A DNA stretch of 64,000 nucleotides from Sandaracinaceae bacterium (lineage in GTDB: Bacteria; Myxococcota_A; Polyangia; Polyangiales; Sandaracinaceae). Of this stretch, positions 35,663 through 44,575 are shown one piece after another. The position numbers and the translations under genes are program-made. Numbering within the stretch: position 1 is the stretch's first letter; the number at the start of each line of letters is the position of its first letter. The DNA is taken from contig JACKEC010000017.1 of NCBI GenBank assembly GCA_020633195.1, positions 558,001 through 622,000 on the forward strand. Reading direction: 5' to 3'. Below the pieces are notes generated by a model. The model was not told where the DNA came from, ran no database searches, and saw nothing but the letters and a program-made list of their open reading frames with translations.

Positions 35663-37576
35663 ATGCGTCGTTCGCACGTGTGCGTGGGTTGGTGTGTCTT
35701 CGGGGTGCTCGCGCTGCTCGGGTGTGACTCCGGCGGCGGGACGGACGGCGGGATCGACGCGGGCGTCGACGTCGACGCCGCCGCGGTCGACGGCGGCGGC
35801 GGCACCGACGCAGGCGGTCGGGACGCGGCCGTGACCCCGCAGCCCCTCGGCGCGAGCTGCGCCTCCGACGCCGAGTGCCAGAGCGGCGTCTGCTACAGCG
35901 CCACCGAGGACCTCGAGCTCGGCACGGGCTACTGCAGCCTGCGCTGCAGCGACACCGCGGAGTGCACGGGCTTCCCGTCCGACGGTCACACCTACGCGTG
36001 CGCCCCGGTGCCCGGCGGCCCGCGATGCGCGCGGGTCTGCCCCGGCGGGGTCGGCTGCCAGGACGGCGACTTCTGCGTCGAGGACTTCGGCGGCAACCCG
36101 GCCGCGGACGTCTGCCTCGACCTCTCCGGCGACGCGTGCACCTCGAACGCCGACTGCTCGGGTGCCAACGACCTTTGCACCATCCTCGCCGACCGGGAGC
36201 GGGCGGTCTCGGTCTGCTTCCACGGCCGCGGGTTCGACGGCATGCCGCTGCCCTTCAAGGCGGTCGGCGACACGTGCACCCCGCCGACGCAGCCGCCCTG
36301 CACGACCACCGCGGACTGCCCGAGCGGCTTCCGGTGCCAGCGCCGCGCCGATGGCCGCGACGTCTGCAACCCGATGCCGAGCGAGACGTGCCACCTCTTC
36401 TGCCTGCTCCCCGGCGTCTGCACCGGCCTCTGCGCCGCCGACGCGGACTGCCCGACCGACATGCGCTGCTCGGGCTACGAGTTCGGCTTCGTCGGCAACA
36501 CGCCGGGCGCGTTCGACGACGCGCCCTACACCCACTTCGGCATCTGCACGTACGCCGCGGGGAGCCGCACCTCGTGCGCGACCGAGGTCGACTGTGACGC
36601 CACGGGCACGGGCGGCGCGGACGAGGTGTGCTGGCCGACCGCCAGCTCGGCCGGCGGCCCCGTGGCCCCGATCTGCGTCACCCCGAGCGGCGTGGCGCAG
36701 CCGGGCGAGGTGTGCGGCGACGATCCGACGACCGACGCGGTGGAGGACCGCCCGTGCGACGGCAACTGCATCTTCAACCGCTGCGCGGGGGTGTGCCGGA
36801 CCAGCGCCGACTGCGCGACGGGGCAGTGCATCCAGATCGACCAGTCCGCGACCGCGCGCAGCGGCGCCTGCGTCGGCGGGGCGACCTGCACGAGCGACGG
36901 CGACTGCGGGGCGGGCGAGGTCTGCAACCAGGTGATCGACGCGACGGGGATGGTCTTCCACCTCTGCACCCCCGCCCAGGGCGCGCTCGCGGGCGGCTCG
37001 GTGTGCGAGGTCGAGGGCGGCGCCTTCGTCCCCGTGAGCCAGCGCTGCGACCTCGGCTGTGAGGACACCGGCCGCGGCCGCGCCCAGGGGCGCTGCCAGG
37101 ACTTCTGCACGACGGACGCGGACTGCCCGAGCGCCGACTTCGTCTGCGGCCAGCTCACGCTCACCGTCGGCAGCGGCGGCACGTTCCCGGATCGGACCGA
37201 CGACACGAACGCCACCCTCCGCGTCTGTCAGTACGAGCCGGGCAGCCGGACCGCCTGCGCGGCCGACGGCGACTGCGCGGCCGGCGAGCTGTGCGGGCTG
37301 TACTTCGACGCGACCGGCGCGTCGGTCCGCGGCTGCGTGGACGAGGTCGCCGGGGGCGCCGCGGCGGGCGAGGCCTGTGACCTCGACGGCCCGTGCCGCT
37401 TCGCGCGCGGCTGCCTCCCGCGCTGGGACGATCCCGCCGAGAGCTTCTGCACCGCGCTCTGCGCCCGCGACTCGGACTGCCCGGCGAGCTTCCAGTGCCG
37501 CCGACCCAGCCTCGGGACGGCCACCGATCAGCCGCTGTGCTTCCCGATGCTCGACCCGCGCGGCCTGCCGCTCTGA
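35663..37576 (+). CDS. Large Cys-rich lipoprotein with repeated disulfide-type modules
   Basis: 637 residues. The signal CVFGVLALLGC has a lipobox, followed by a Gly/Asp/Ala linker (GGGTDGGIDAGVDVDAAAVD). The rest is many short units of the type C-x-S/T-D-A-D-C-P-x-G-x-x-C (CASDAECQSGVCYS, CTTTADCPSGFRC, CTSDGDCGAGEVC, CARDSDCPASFQC), with about 50 Cys in all. Such modules are common in myxobacterial surface lipoproteins; a binding or structural role is likely but unproven. A bulged GC hairpin in the following gap (near 37600-37632) may end the transcript. Confidence 0.75.
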   Translation: MRRSHVCVGWCVFGVLALLGCDSGGGTDGGIDAGVDVDAAAVDGGGGTDAGGRDAAVTPQPLGASCASDAECQSGVCYSATEDLELGTGYCSLRCSDTAECTGFPSDGHTYACAPVPGGPRCARVCPGGVGCQDGDFCVEDFGGNPAADVCLDLSGDACTSNADCSGANDLCTILADRERAVSVCFHGRGFDGMPLPFKAVGDTCTPPTQPPCTTTADCPSGFRCQRRADGRDVCNPMPSETCHLFCLLPGVCTGLCAADADCPTDMRCSGYEFGFVGNTPGAFDDAPYTHFGICTYAAGSRTSCATEVDCDATGTGGADEVCWPTASSAGGPVAPICVTPSGVAQPGEVCGDDPTTDAVEDRPCDGNCIFNRCAGVCRTSADCATGQCIQIDQSATARSGACVGGATCTSDGDCGAGEVCNQVIDATGMVFHLCTPAQGALAGGSVCEVEGGAFVPVSQRCDLGCEDTGRGRAQGRCQDFCTTDADCPSADFVCGQLTLTVGSGGTFPDRTDDTNATLRVCQYEPGSRTACAADGDCAAGELCGLYFDATGASVRGCVDEVAGGAAAGEACDLDGPCRFARGCLPRWDDPAESFCTALCARDSDCPASFQCRRPSLGTATDQPLCFPMLDPRGLPL

Positions 37577-37723
37577 GCGTCGAGGGCTCGACAGGCGTCG
37601 GGTCCTCGACGACGAGACCTCGACGATCGCGGCGCGCTTCGCCACGCGCCTAGGGATCTGCGCGAGGCCCCGATCTTGCCCAGGCCTCGGGCGCGCGAAC
37701 GACGCGCGCTTGGAGGTACCTCG

Positions 37724-38008
37724 ATGAAGCAGCTTTCCGCCCTGGCCGCCCTGGCTCTCCTCACCACCCTCGGCCTCGTGGGATGCGGGCCCGACCCCGC
37801 GCCGCGGCGCATCTCGGAGGTCAACGACGAGACGTACTGCGGCAGCAGCGGCGGCCACGCCTACTCCTACTTCTACACGGGCTCGGGTGTGAACGCGGAG
37901 GAGTGGCGGGTCTACGACTCGGCCGAGTCCGCGATGGCCCACGCAATGGTCGACAACTGCCGCAACGCTCGGGACAACGGCGGCAACGTCATGGCCTGCT
38001 GCGACTGA
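37724..38008 (+). CDS. Small lipoprotein
   Basis: 94 residues. GGAGG at 37712-37716 fixes the start. The signal MKQLSALAALALLTTLGLVG ends at a lipobox Cys. The mature part is Tyr/Ser/Asn-rich with Cys residues (TYCGSSGGHAYSYFYTGSG, DNCRNARDNGGNVMACCD) and ends in a Cys pair. It converges on the gene ending at 38017 with an eight-base gap. No family recognised. Confidence 0.65.
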   Translation: MKQLSALAALALLTTLGLVGCGPDPAPRRISEVNDETYCGSSGGHAYSYFYTGSGVNAEEWRVYDSAESAMAHAMVDNCRNARDNGGNVMACCD

Positions 38009-38016
38009 GGGAGCTT

Positions 38017-39552
38017 CTAAGGTCGGGTCGCGGCGCGGACCCGATCGCAGTCGATCACCGCGCGGCTCGCGGGGTTGACCCACTGCGCGGCGCAGAGCCC
38101 GAGCGGCAGCGCGAGGTCCTTGAAGTCGATCCCGGCTCCGCGGGGCTCGAACACGTAGTCGCCGTCGGGCGCCGCGCGCACGTCCCACTCGGGGCCGCTC
38201 GTGTCGTAGCCGGCCCACGCCTCGTCGATGCGCGCGTGGAGGAAGCGCACCTCGCGCGAGGTGAGCGGCAGGCCCATCGCGGCGCTCTCGAGCATCAGCT
38301 GCACGACGTCCATCGGGCGCGCGTTGTCGGGCATCTCGCCGCGCTCGTAGGTGTCGAGGATCCCCTCGATCCGCGCGGCGAGGCCGCCGAGCAGCTCCTC
38401 GGCGAGGTCGTCGTTGGAGGTCAGCAGCGCGAGCGCGGCGGCCGCCTCGTGGTGGGAGCGCAGGATGTTCGCGCTCGAGTTGCTCACCCCGGGGGCGGGG
38501 TCGGCGACGGGGCCGAGGCCCGCGTTGGTGCACGAGTAGCCCGCGGGCTCGTACCGGGACAGCAGCGGGATCGCGTAGCCCGCGCCGCACTCGATCCCGA
38601 GCCGGGTGACGTACGTGGCGAGGTCCCCCGAGGGGAAGAAGACGTTCTCGTCCGCGTCGAGCGTGGCGATCCGGTAGTCGTCGGCCTCCACGCGCTGCGC
38701 CCACTCCTGATAGAGGCGCCGCATCTCGACCAGATCGATCTGCCCGTCGGTGCCGAGCTCTCCGTCGCACGAGTCGATCAGAGCGACCACGCGCATCAGG
38801 TGCCCCATGTCGTCCTTGGAGCGCGTGTTCTTCACCCACAGGTCCGGCCAGTCCGGGTTGTCGGGGACGTGCACGTAGTCCGACGGGTCCGCGTCGACGC
38901 CCGGCCGGCTCGCCTCGTAGTCGATGTGGATCGCGCGATCGACGTCGTCGACGGAGCGCGGATACGCCGCGCGAGACAGCAAGCCTCGTTCACGGTCGCT
39001 CGCCGAGCGTCGCATCGCGCGGTGCCAGCTCGAGAGCCCGCGCGTCAGCCGGCGCACGAGCTGCTGCTCGCGCGGGTCGCGCCAGAGCAGGTACGCGTAG
39101 CAGGCCCCCTCGAGGATCTGCGGCGTGCGCAGCCCGTTGTTGTCGGCGCCGATGTCGACGTGCACGTAGGCGATCGATCCGCTCCGCACCTGCACGCCCG
39201 CGCCCGACCACCACGTCGCGTACCAGTAGGCCCCCTCGGGGTCGGACTCGGGCCAGCCGTGCGCGCGGTCGGCCACGAGATCGAGCCAGCCGGTGCGCGC
39301 GAGCAGCTCCAGGTACCGATCGGTCGCCTGCTGCACCTCGGCGTCCGTCACCACGTCGCCGACGTCGGGTCGCGTGTAGACGAACGGCAGGCTCCGCGGG
39401 TGCGAGGGGAACACCCCCGTCGCGGGCGGCGGCCGGCCCGGCCCCGCGTCCACGCTCACGCGGGCGTCCGCCGCGCCGCCGTCGTCGACGCTCGGCGCGC
39501 CATCGCATGCCGCGAGCGCGAGGACCAAGGCCAGGGGGAGCGAGCGCCTCAT
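38017..39552 (-). CDS. Hypothetical large lipoprotein
   Basis: About 511 residues from MRRSLPLALVLALAAC (lipobox). A short DGGAADARVSVDAG linker leads into a mainly helical protein with many Trp/Asp (GWPESDPEGAYWYATWWSG, RLYQEWAQRVEADDYRIATL, ALPLGLCAAQWVNPAS). The frame is clean. I do not recognise a family; the helical layout could suit a glycan-active toroid but no catalytic residues can be assigned. It diverges from the RCC1 gene with a 43-base gap. Confidence 0.65.
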   Translation of the reverse strand: MRRSLPLALVLALAACDGAPSVDDGGAADARVSVDAGPGRPPPATGVFPSHPRSLPFVYTRPDVGDVVTDAEVQQATDRYLELLARTGWLDLVADRAHGWPESDPEGAYWYATWWSGAGVQVRSGSIAYVHVDIGADNNGLRTPQILEGACYAYLLWRDPREQQLVRRLTRGLSSWHRAMRRSASDRERGLLSRAAYPRSVDDVDRAIHIDYEASRPGVDADPSDYVHVPDNPDWPDLWVKNTRSKDDMGHLMRVVALIDSCDGELGTDGQIDLVEMRRLYQEWAQRVEADDYRIATLDADENVFFPSGDLATYVTRLGIECGAGYAIPLLSRYEPAGYSCTNAGLGPVADPAPGVSNSSANILRSHHEAAAALALLTSNDDLAEELLGGLAARIEGILDTYERGEMPDNARPMDVVQLMLESAAMGLPLTSREVRFLHARIDEAWAGYDTSGPEWDVRAAPDGDYVFEPRGAGIDFKDLALPLGLCAAQWVNPASRAVIDCDRVRAATRP

Positions 39553-39595
39553 CGCTCCTGGTGTACCAGAAGCCGCCGCCGCGTACTCTGGAGCC

Positions 39596-41275
39596 GTGCC
39601 TCGGTGGTCCCTCGTACTCGTCGGGCTCGCGTCGCTCACCGGGTGCGAGGAGTCCGCGCTCTTCGTCGTCGACCTCCGGACGGACTACGTCGCGGGGCAA
39701 GAAGTCGTGCAAATCCACACGTCGATCGACGGCGGGCCGGCGACCGTCACCGACGTCGTGTTCGGCGACGACCTGGCCCGCGGCTTCCGGGTCGCGGAGC
39801 GCGCGGCGCTCGCGCCCGGCTCCCACGACGTCCGGGTCACCCTGACCGGTGCGGGTCCGGCGGGGACCCTCGCGAGCCGCTTGGTGCGCGTCGACGTCGC
39901 TCGGTCGCGCTCCGTCACCGTCGTGATCACCCGCGACTGCGAGGGCGTGGAGTGCGGCGATCCGGCCGCCCCGTCGTGCCTAGGCGGTCGGTGCGTCGCG
40001 GCCGAGTGCACGCCCGAGACGCCGGACGCGTGCCCCGACACCGGCTGCCACGGCGACGAGGAGTGCGGCTCTGCGGTGGCGTGCGCCGAGGGCGTCTGCG
40101 TCACGGGCGCCTGCCTATTCGCGCCGATCGCGGGGGCGTGCGGCGCCGACGAGCTGTGTCATCCGGCCGACGGTTGTCGCCCGCCCACCGCGGCGCCGCT
40201 GACGCAGGTGATCCAGATCGCGGCGGGCTTCGAGCACACGTGCGCGCTCACCTCGCCGACCTACACCGTCTACTGCTGGGGCAACAACCTCGAGGGCGCG
40301 CTCGGCCGCGGCGAGCTCGAGTCGTTCGCGGCGGTCGAGGTCCTTCGGGGCGACTTCTTCTACCTCGCGTCGGGGTACGGCTTCAGCTGCGTGACCGAGG
40401 CGGGCGGCTCGATCCTGTGCTGGGGGGCCGGTGACTCGGGCGCGCTCGGTCGAGACTCGAGCGGAGAGCCGCGGGGTCGGTGCGCCAGCGTACCGGACGC
40501 GTTCCAGGTCACCGGGGAGCCGTCGGCGGGCAGCTCGCATGCCTGCGTGCGCACGTCCGCCGGTCTCCTCTGCTGGGGTCGCAACGACTTCGGACAGGCC
40601 AGCCCCAGCACGCTCGACGATCCCGTTCGAGCGGTCCCGTTGGGCGTCGATGGGCTCGCGCTGGGGCTCGGCGAGCGGCACAGCTGCGCGATCGAGAGCG
40701 ACACGGGCACGGTGCTCTGCTGGGGCGACAACGCCTCGGGCGAGCTCGGCGACGGCACGCAGGTCTCGCGCCGCGCGCCGGCCCCCGTGGTGGGCCTCCC
40801 CACGGCCAGCGCCCTCGCCGCGACCTCGAGCCTCAACGGCGCCGCGGCCGGAGCGACCTGCGCGATCGTCGAAGGAGGCGAGGTCTGGTGCTGGGGCTAC
40901 AACCGAGAGGGGCAGCTCGGGAACGAGACGAGCGGGTTCTCCGCCGTGCCGGTGCGCGTGATGGGCTTGCCTCGGGCCGACGCGCTCTGGGCAGGCGCCA
41001 AGTCGTTTTGCGCGAGAGATGGGGCGGCCACGTACTGCTGGGGGCAGAACACGAACGGCGAGCTGGGCCTCGGCACGCGCACGTCGTTCGAGACCGCAGC
41101 GACCCGCGCGCCGATGCTGGACCGCTTCACGTCGATCAGCCTCGGCCACGGGTTCGGCTGCGGGATGGAGGGCGGCCACGTCTTCTGCTGGGGCGACAAC
41201 CGCGTGGGGCAGATCAACGGCCGGCCGGGCGAGCCCGACGACGCGCTGACGCCGCTCGAGGTCACGCTCGAGTGA
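39596..41275 (+). CDS. RCC1-repeat lipoprotein
   Basis: About 559 residues from a GTG start, with lipobox LVGLASLTGC. After a beta-type N-terminal region and a Cys-rich stretch come at least six RCC1-like units (CALTSPTYTVYCWGNNLEGA, CVTEAGGSILCWGAGDSGAL, CAIESDTGTVLCWGDNASGE, CARDGAATYCWGQNTNGELG). They form a seven-bladed-type propeller. Secreted bacterial RCC1 proteins are common in this group; the ligand is unknown. The 3' end overlaps the MYXO-CTERM gene by 14 bases. Confidence 0.85.
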   Translation: MPRWSLVLVGLASLTGCEESALFVVDLRTDYVAGQEVVQIHTSIDGGPATVTDVVFGDDLARGFRVAERAALAPGSHDVRVTLTGAGPAGTLASRLVRVDVARSRSVTVVITRDCEGVECGDPAAPSCLGGRCVAAECTPETPDACPDTGCHGDEECGSAVACAEGVCVTGACLFAPIAGACGADELCHPADGCRPPTAAPLTQVIQIAAGFEHTCALTSPTYTVYCWGNNLEGALGRGELESFAAVEVLRGDFFYLASGYGFSCVTEAGGSILCWGAGDSGALGRDSSGEPRGRCASVPDAFQVTGEPSAGSSHACVRTSAGLLCWGRNDFGQASPSTLDDPVRAVPLGVDGLALGLGERHSCAIESDTGTVLCWGDNASGELGDGTQVSRRAPAPVVGLPTASALAATSSLNGAAAGATCAIVEGGEVWCWGYNREGQLGNETSGFSAVPVRVMGLPRADALWAGAKSFCARDGAATYCWGQNTNGELGLGTRTSFETAATRAPMLDRFTSISLGHGFGCGMEGGHVFCWGDNRVGQINGRPGEPDDALTPLEVTLE

Positions 41276-43103
41276 CCGCTCGCGCGCTGCGGCGCCGCCA
41301 CCAGAACGCGAGCCCGACGAGGCCCAGCCAGCTCGGGCCTCCGGACGTCGAGCGCCCGCCCGCGGCGCAGCCTCCGCCGCCGCCCATGCCCGCGTCGATC
41401 CCGACGCCCGCGTCGGGGAGGTCGCCCGCGTCGACGCCCGCGTCGCGCGGCGGCAGGAGCGGGTCGTAGATCACCCAGAAGCTCGTCGCGCGCCACTCGC
41501 TGTCGGCGGTGCCGTCGTTGGATCGCACGCGCCAGAAGTACAGGCGGTCGAGCGGCAGGGGCGCGTCGAGGGTCACCGAGGTGAAGCCCGGCATCTCGGG
41601 CAGGGTCCACTCCTGGAGCTCGGGCGAGTCGAAGGTCTCGGCCGCGTCGAGCTGGAAGGTGTAGGTCAGCGGGTCGAGGTCGGCGTCCTCGGAGTTCTGC
41701 GCGGCGAGGCGCGGCATCGGGTCGAGGATCGCGATGCTGTCGATCGGGTAGGCGGGGATCGGCGGCGACGGCGCGTGGTTGGGCGAGACCATCAGCTCCC
41801 AGCGCTGGGTCCCGAGGCCCTCGTCGCCGTCGTCGACGGAGACCTCCACGACGTGGGTCTCGCCGGCCGTCGTCACGTCGGCCTCCGTCGCGATCCAGCT
41901 CAGCATGCCGGTGTCCGACACGGTCATCCGGGTCGGCCCGCGGACGAGCGCGAAGGTCGGCGGGTCGAGCGCGCCGGCGGGGTCGTCGACCTCGATCTGG
42001 TAGCGCAGGTCCACGCCCACGCTCGTGCTCAGCGGCGGCGTCGAGGTGATGCGCGGCTCGACGTTGACGACCCGGATCGTCCGGTAGCGCTGGCTCCGGT
42101 TGCCGCGGCTGTCCATCGCCTCGACGCCCAGCCGCACCGCGTCCGGTCCGTCGGTGGTGCCCGCGGCGACGCGGACGGTGGTGACCCCGGGCATCTCGCC
42201 GAACACGCCGTCGTCGTCGAGATCCCAGGAGAACGTGAACGAGTCGCCCTCGGGGTCCTCGACCGCGACGTCGACGACGATCTCGTCGCCCTCGTCCGCC
42301 TCGAAGTCGCTCGTGAAGCGCGCGCGCGGCGCGCCGGGGACGGCGATGCCGAAGTTGACGATGTCGTCGACGTAGTCGTCCGCGCCCGCGAGCGCGTCGT
42401 CGGGGGTCTCCACGAGGCGCCGCGCCTCGGCCATCGACGCGGCGCGGTCGTTCGCCTGTACCGCGAAGTGGAGGATCACCACGCGGCCGCCGGCCGGGAC
42501 GGTGACTGACCACATGTAAGACAAGTTGTCGGTCGAGAGCGACACCGCGGTCGGGTCGATCGACGCCGACGAGCCGCTGAAGACATGGGCGAGCGACGGG
42601 TCGCCGCTCGAGTCCGTGTCGTCCGTCGAGAACCAGCCGTCGGCGACGGAGACCACCGTGTCCCCCGAGCTCGACCCCGTCACGACGGTGCTGCCGTCGC
42701 TGCCGAGGTTGCCGTAGACCTCGACGGTGGTGCTGATGGGGCTCGCGCCGGTGTTCTCGAGCACCTCGAGGTAGCGCGCGTAGTCCCCGCCCGTGGCGGG
42801 CACGTAGACGAGGCGCCGCACCGACAGCCCGGCCAGCGGCGTCGCGGGCAGATCCACCTGCCGGCCGCCGAGTGACATCGTGCTCGTCCCGAAGGGGGCG
42901 TAGTCGAGGCCGCCGACGCGGAGCATGTAGCAGCCGTCGTAGGCGTCGACGCTCCCGTTGCTCAGGGAGCCGGGCGCGAAGCCGGTGGCGTCCTCGATGT
43001 CGAAGAGGAAGCCGCCCGCGCTCATGAGGTTGATCTGGGCGAGCGCGCCCGTCGGGGCTCCGAGGAGCGCGGCGACGAAGAGGAGCCCGGCCAGGCGACG
43101 CAT
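41262..43103 (-). CDS. MYXO-CTERM surface protein with Ig/PKD-like and fibronectin-like domains
   Basis: About 613 residues. The signal is LAGLLFVAALLGAPTGALA. The N-terminal 250 residues form an unassigned beta domain. PKD-like (DEGDEIVVDVAVEDPEGDSF), Ig-like (ITSTPPLSTSVGVDLRYQIE) and fibronectin-like (LYFWRVRSNDGTADSEWRAT) domains follow. The end has a Gly run with Cys (GGGGGCAAGG), a membrane helix (SWLGLVGLAFWW) and RRRSAR, the MYXO-CTERM sorting pattern that directs surface anchoring. Start 43103 is preferred over 43121 as it begins the signal. Confidence 0.82.
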   Translation of the reverse strand: MRRLAGLLFVAALLGAPTGALAQINLMSAGGFLFDIEDATGFAPGSLSNGSVDAYDGCYMLRVGGLDYAPFGTSTMSLGGRQVDLPATPLAGLSVRRLVYVPATGGDYARYLEVLENTGASPISTTVEVYGNLGSDGSTVVTGSSSGDTVVSVADGWFSTDDTDSSGDPSLAHVFSGSSASIDPTAVSLSTDNLSYMWSVTVPAGGRVVILHFAVQANDRAASMAEARRLVETPDDALAGADDYVDDIVNFGIAVPGAPRARFTSDFEADEGDEIVVDVAVEDPEGDSFTFSWDLDDDGVFGEMPGVTTVRVAAGTTDGPDAVRLGVEAMDSRGNRSQRYRTIRVVNVEPRITSTPPLSTSVGVDLRYQIEVDDPAGALDPPTFALVRGPTRMTVSDTGMLSWIATEADVTTAGETHVVEVSVDDGDEGLGTQRWELMVSPNHAPSPPIPAYPIDSIAILDPMPRLAAQNSEDADLDPLTYTFQLDAAETFDSPELQEWTLPEMPGFTSVTLDAPLPLDRLYFWRVRSNDGTADSEWRATSFWVIYDPLLPPRDAGVDAGDLPDAGVGIDAGMGGGGGCAAGGRSTSGGPSWLGLVGLAFWWRRRSARAVTRA

Positions 43104-43124
43104 GGCCGCCAGCTTGGCCAACCC

Positions 43125-44315
43125 CTAGAGGAGTCGCAAGAGCACGCCGAACGCGCCCACCGCGCCCCACGCCAACCAGCGGGCGGCGCGCTGTCGCAGC
43201 GAGCGGGCGAGCTCGTCGGGGGAGCCGAGCCACGCGCGTCGCGCGCGGAGCTGCGGGGCGCCGTCGCGGAACGGCCCGACGCCGGGCGGGTGCACCCCGG
43301 CGCCGATGAGGGTCACGCGCTGCCCGACCACCGGGAGGGGCCCTCGCTCGATCGCGACCGACGTGGGCTCGTCGCCGCCGCGGTCGATCGTGACCCCGCC
43401 GTCGCCGACCTCGGAGATCGTCCCCGACACGGTCCTTCGGACGGCGCGCGCCCGGACCAAGAGCGCCGCCGCGGCGATGGACGAGAGCAGCGCGGACACC
43501 ATCGGGATGACGAGGAGGACGCCGTCGGCGGGCTCCACCCCCCAGCGCATGTCGTGCAGCGACTCGCGGATCATCCCGAGCCGCGCGACGACGACCAGGC
43601 CCAGCATCGCCCAGCCGAGGCCGGCGAGGCCGAACAGCACGCCGCCGCGGGGGTGGGGCGTCGGGGTGGCCGCCTCGCGATCGGGGCCGGAGCGGGCCGC
43701 GGCGAGGGGCAGCGCGATCGCGACCGCGAGCCACGGCGACACGAACCACGACGTGCCCCAGGTCGGCTGCCACGCGTAGGCGCCGGCGGCCGCGAGCAGG
43801 AAGCCCGCGTGCGCGGTGAGATCGAGCGGGAGCGATCGCCGCTCGGACCGGGCGACCCGCGCGCTCGCCGCGACGATCGGCGCGACCTCGTAGACGGTCA
43901 CGCAGATCAGCCAGATCGTGCCCGCGCGCTGGAGGTCGGACGCGGCGCCGAGCCCCGGCGCGCGTCCCATGTCGGTGAGGGCGTTGGCGAGCAGCTCGCC
44001 GAGCAGGCCCGTGCCCAGGACGGTGAGGAACCACCGCGTGGCAGACCGTCCGCTCGGCCGGTGCGTCCATACGCCCATGACCGCGAGCACCAAGGCGAGG
44101 GCGAGCACCCCCTGCGATCGCGGGAGCACGCCGCCGCCGGGGATCCCGAACAGGGCGATCAGAGACCAGATCGGCCAGGGCGCGGCGGCGATCGCCGCGA
44201 GCACCCAGGGGGACTCGTAGCCCCGCCAGGCAACGGGTGGCGACTCGGAGCGAGCCTCCGCCGGCGAGTTGGGTCCTTCGATCGCTGCGTCCATCGTCAT
44301 CGCGTGCGCGGTCAT
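43125..44315 (-). CDS. Multi-pass membrane protein with C-terminal soluble domain
   Basis: About 396 residues from ATG 44315. About eight hydrophobic helices (WVLAAIAAAPWPIWSLIALF, GVLALALVLAVMGVW, WLAVAIALPLAAARS, GVLLVIPMVSALLSSIAAAA) are followed by a soluble beta-type region (GTISEVGDGGVTIDRGGDEP, LPVVGQRVTLIGAG) resembling an OB/NfeD-type fold. A short C-terminal helix ends the protein. No enzyme motif is seen. It runs directly into the MYXO-CTERM gene 21 bases downstream and may share its transcript. Confidence 0.6.
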   Translation of the reverse strand: MTAHAMTMDAAIEGPNSPAEARSESPPVAWRGYESPWVLAAIAAAPWPIWSLIALFGIPGGGVLPRSQGVLALALVLAVMGVWTHRPSGRSATRWFLTVLGTGLLGELLANALTDMGRAPGLGAASDLQRAGTIWLICVTVYEVAPIVAASARVARSERRSLPLDLTAHAGFLLAAAGAYAWQPTWGTSWFVSPWLAVAIALPLAAARSGPDREAATPTPHPRGGVLFGLAGLGWAMLGLVVVARLGMIRESLHDMRWGVEPADGVLLVIPMVSALLSSIAAAALLVRARAVRRTVSGTISEVGDGGVTIDRGGDEPTSVAIERGPLPVVGQRVTLIGAGVHPPGVGPFRDGAPQLRARRAWLGSPDELARSLRQRAARWLAWGAVGAFGVLLRLL

Positions 44316-44575
44316 GCGGCGCACCTCCAGTGTGGCAACTCTGGCGGTGCGCGTCAGACCGAACGTGTCGGAGCATCCTTGGTGACCCCCTCGCATTGAA
44401 GCGAACGGGGTATGTTTACGTCGAAGCCTGCGACAAGGACACGGTGACGGCAGCCTCTCGCTCTGGTAGCCCTAGTACACGTTGGGTCCTTCGATTCGCG
44501 CGCGAGGCGCACGAAATCGCTGACGTCGCTCCGGCCGTGGCACCCCCGCCCGCCTTTTTTCCCTACAGGAGTCCC

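Noticed and set aside
34274..38839. 1500-codon minus-strand open frame
   Set aside because: It is antisense to several clear genes and has biased Arg/Ala/Val composition with no domain.
44268..44495. 15-base direct repeat GTTGGGTCCTTCGAT at 44268 and 44481
   Set aside because: One copy is inside a coding region and the other in an intergenic gap; two copies alone give no structural or regulatory pattern.
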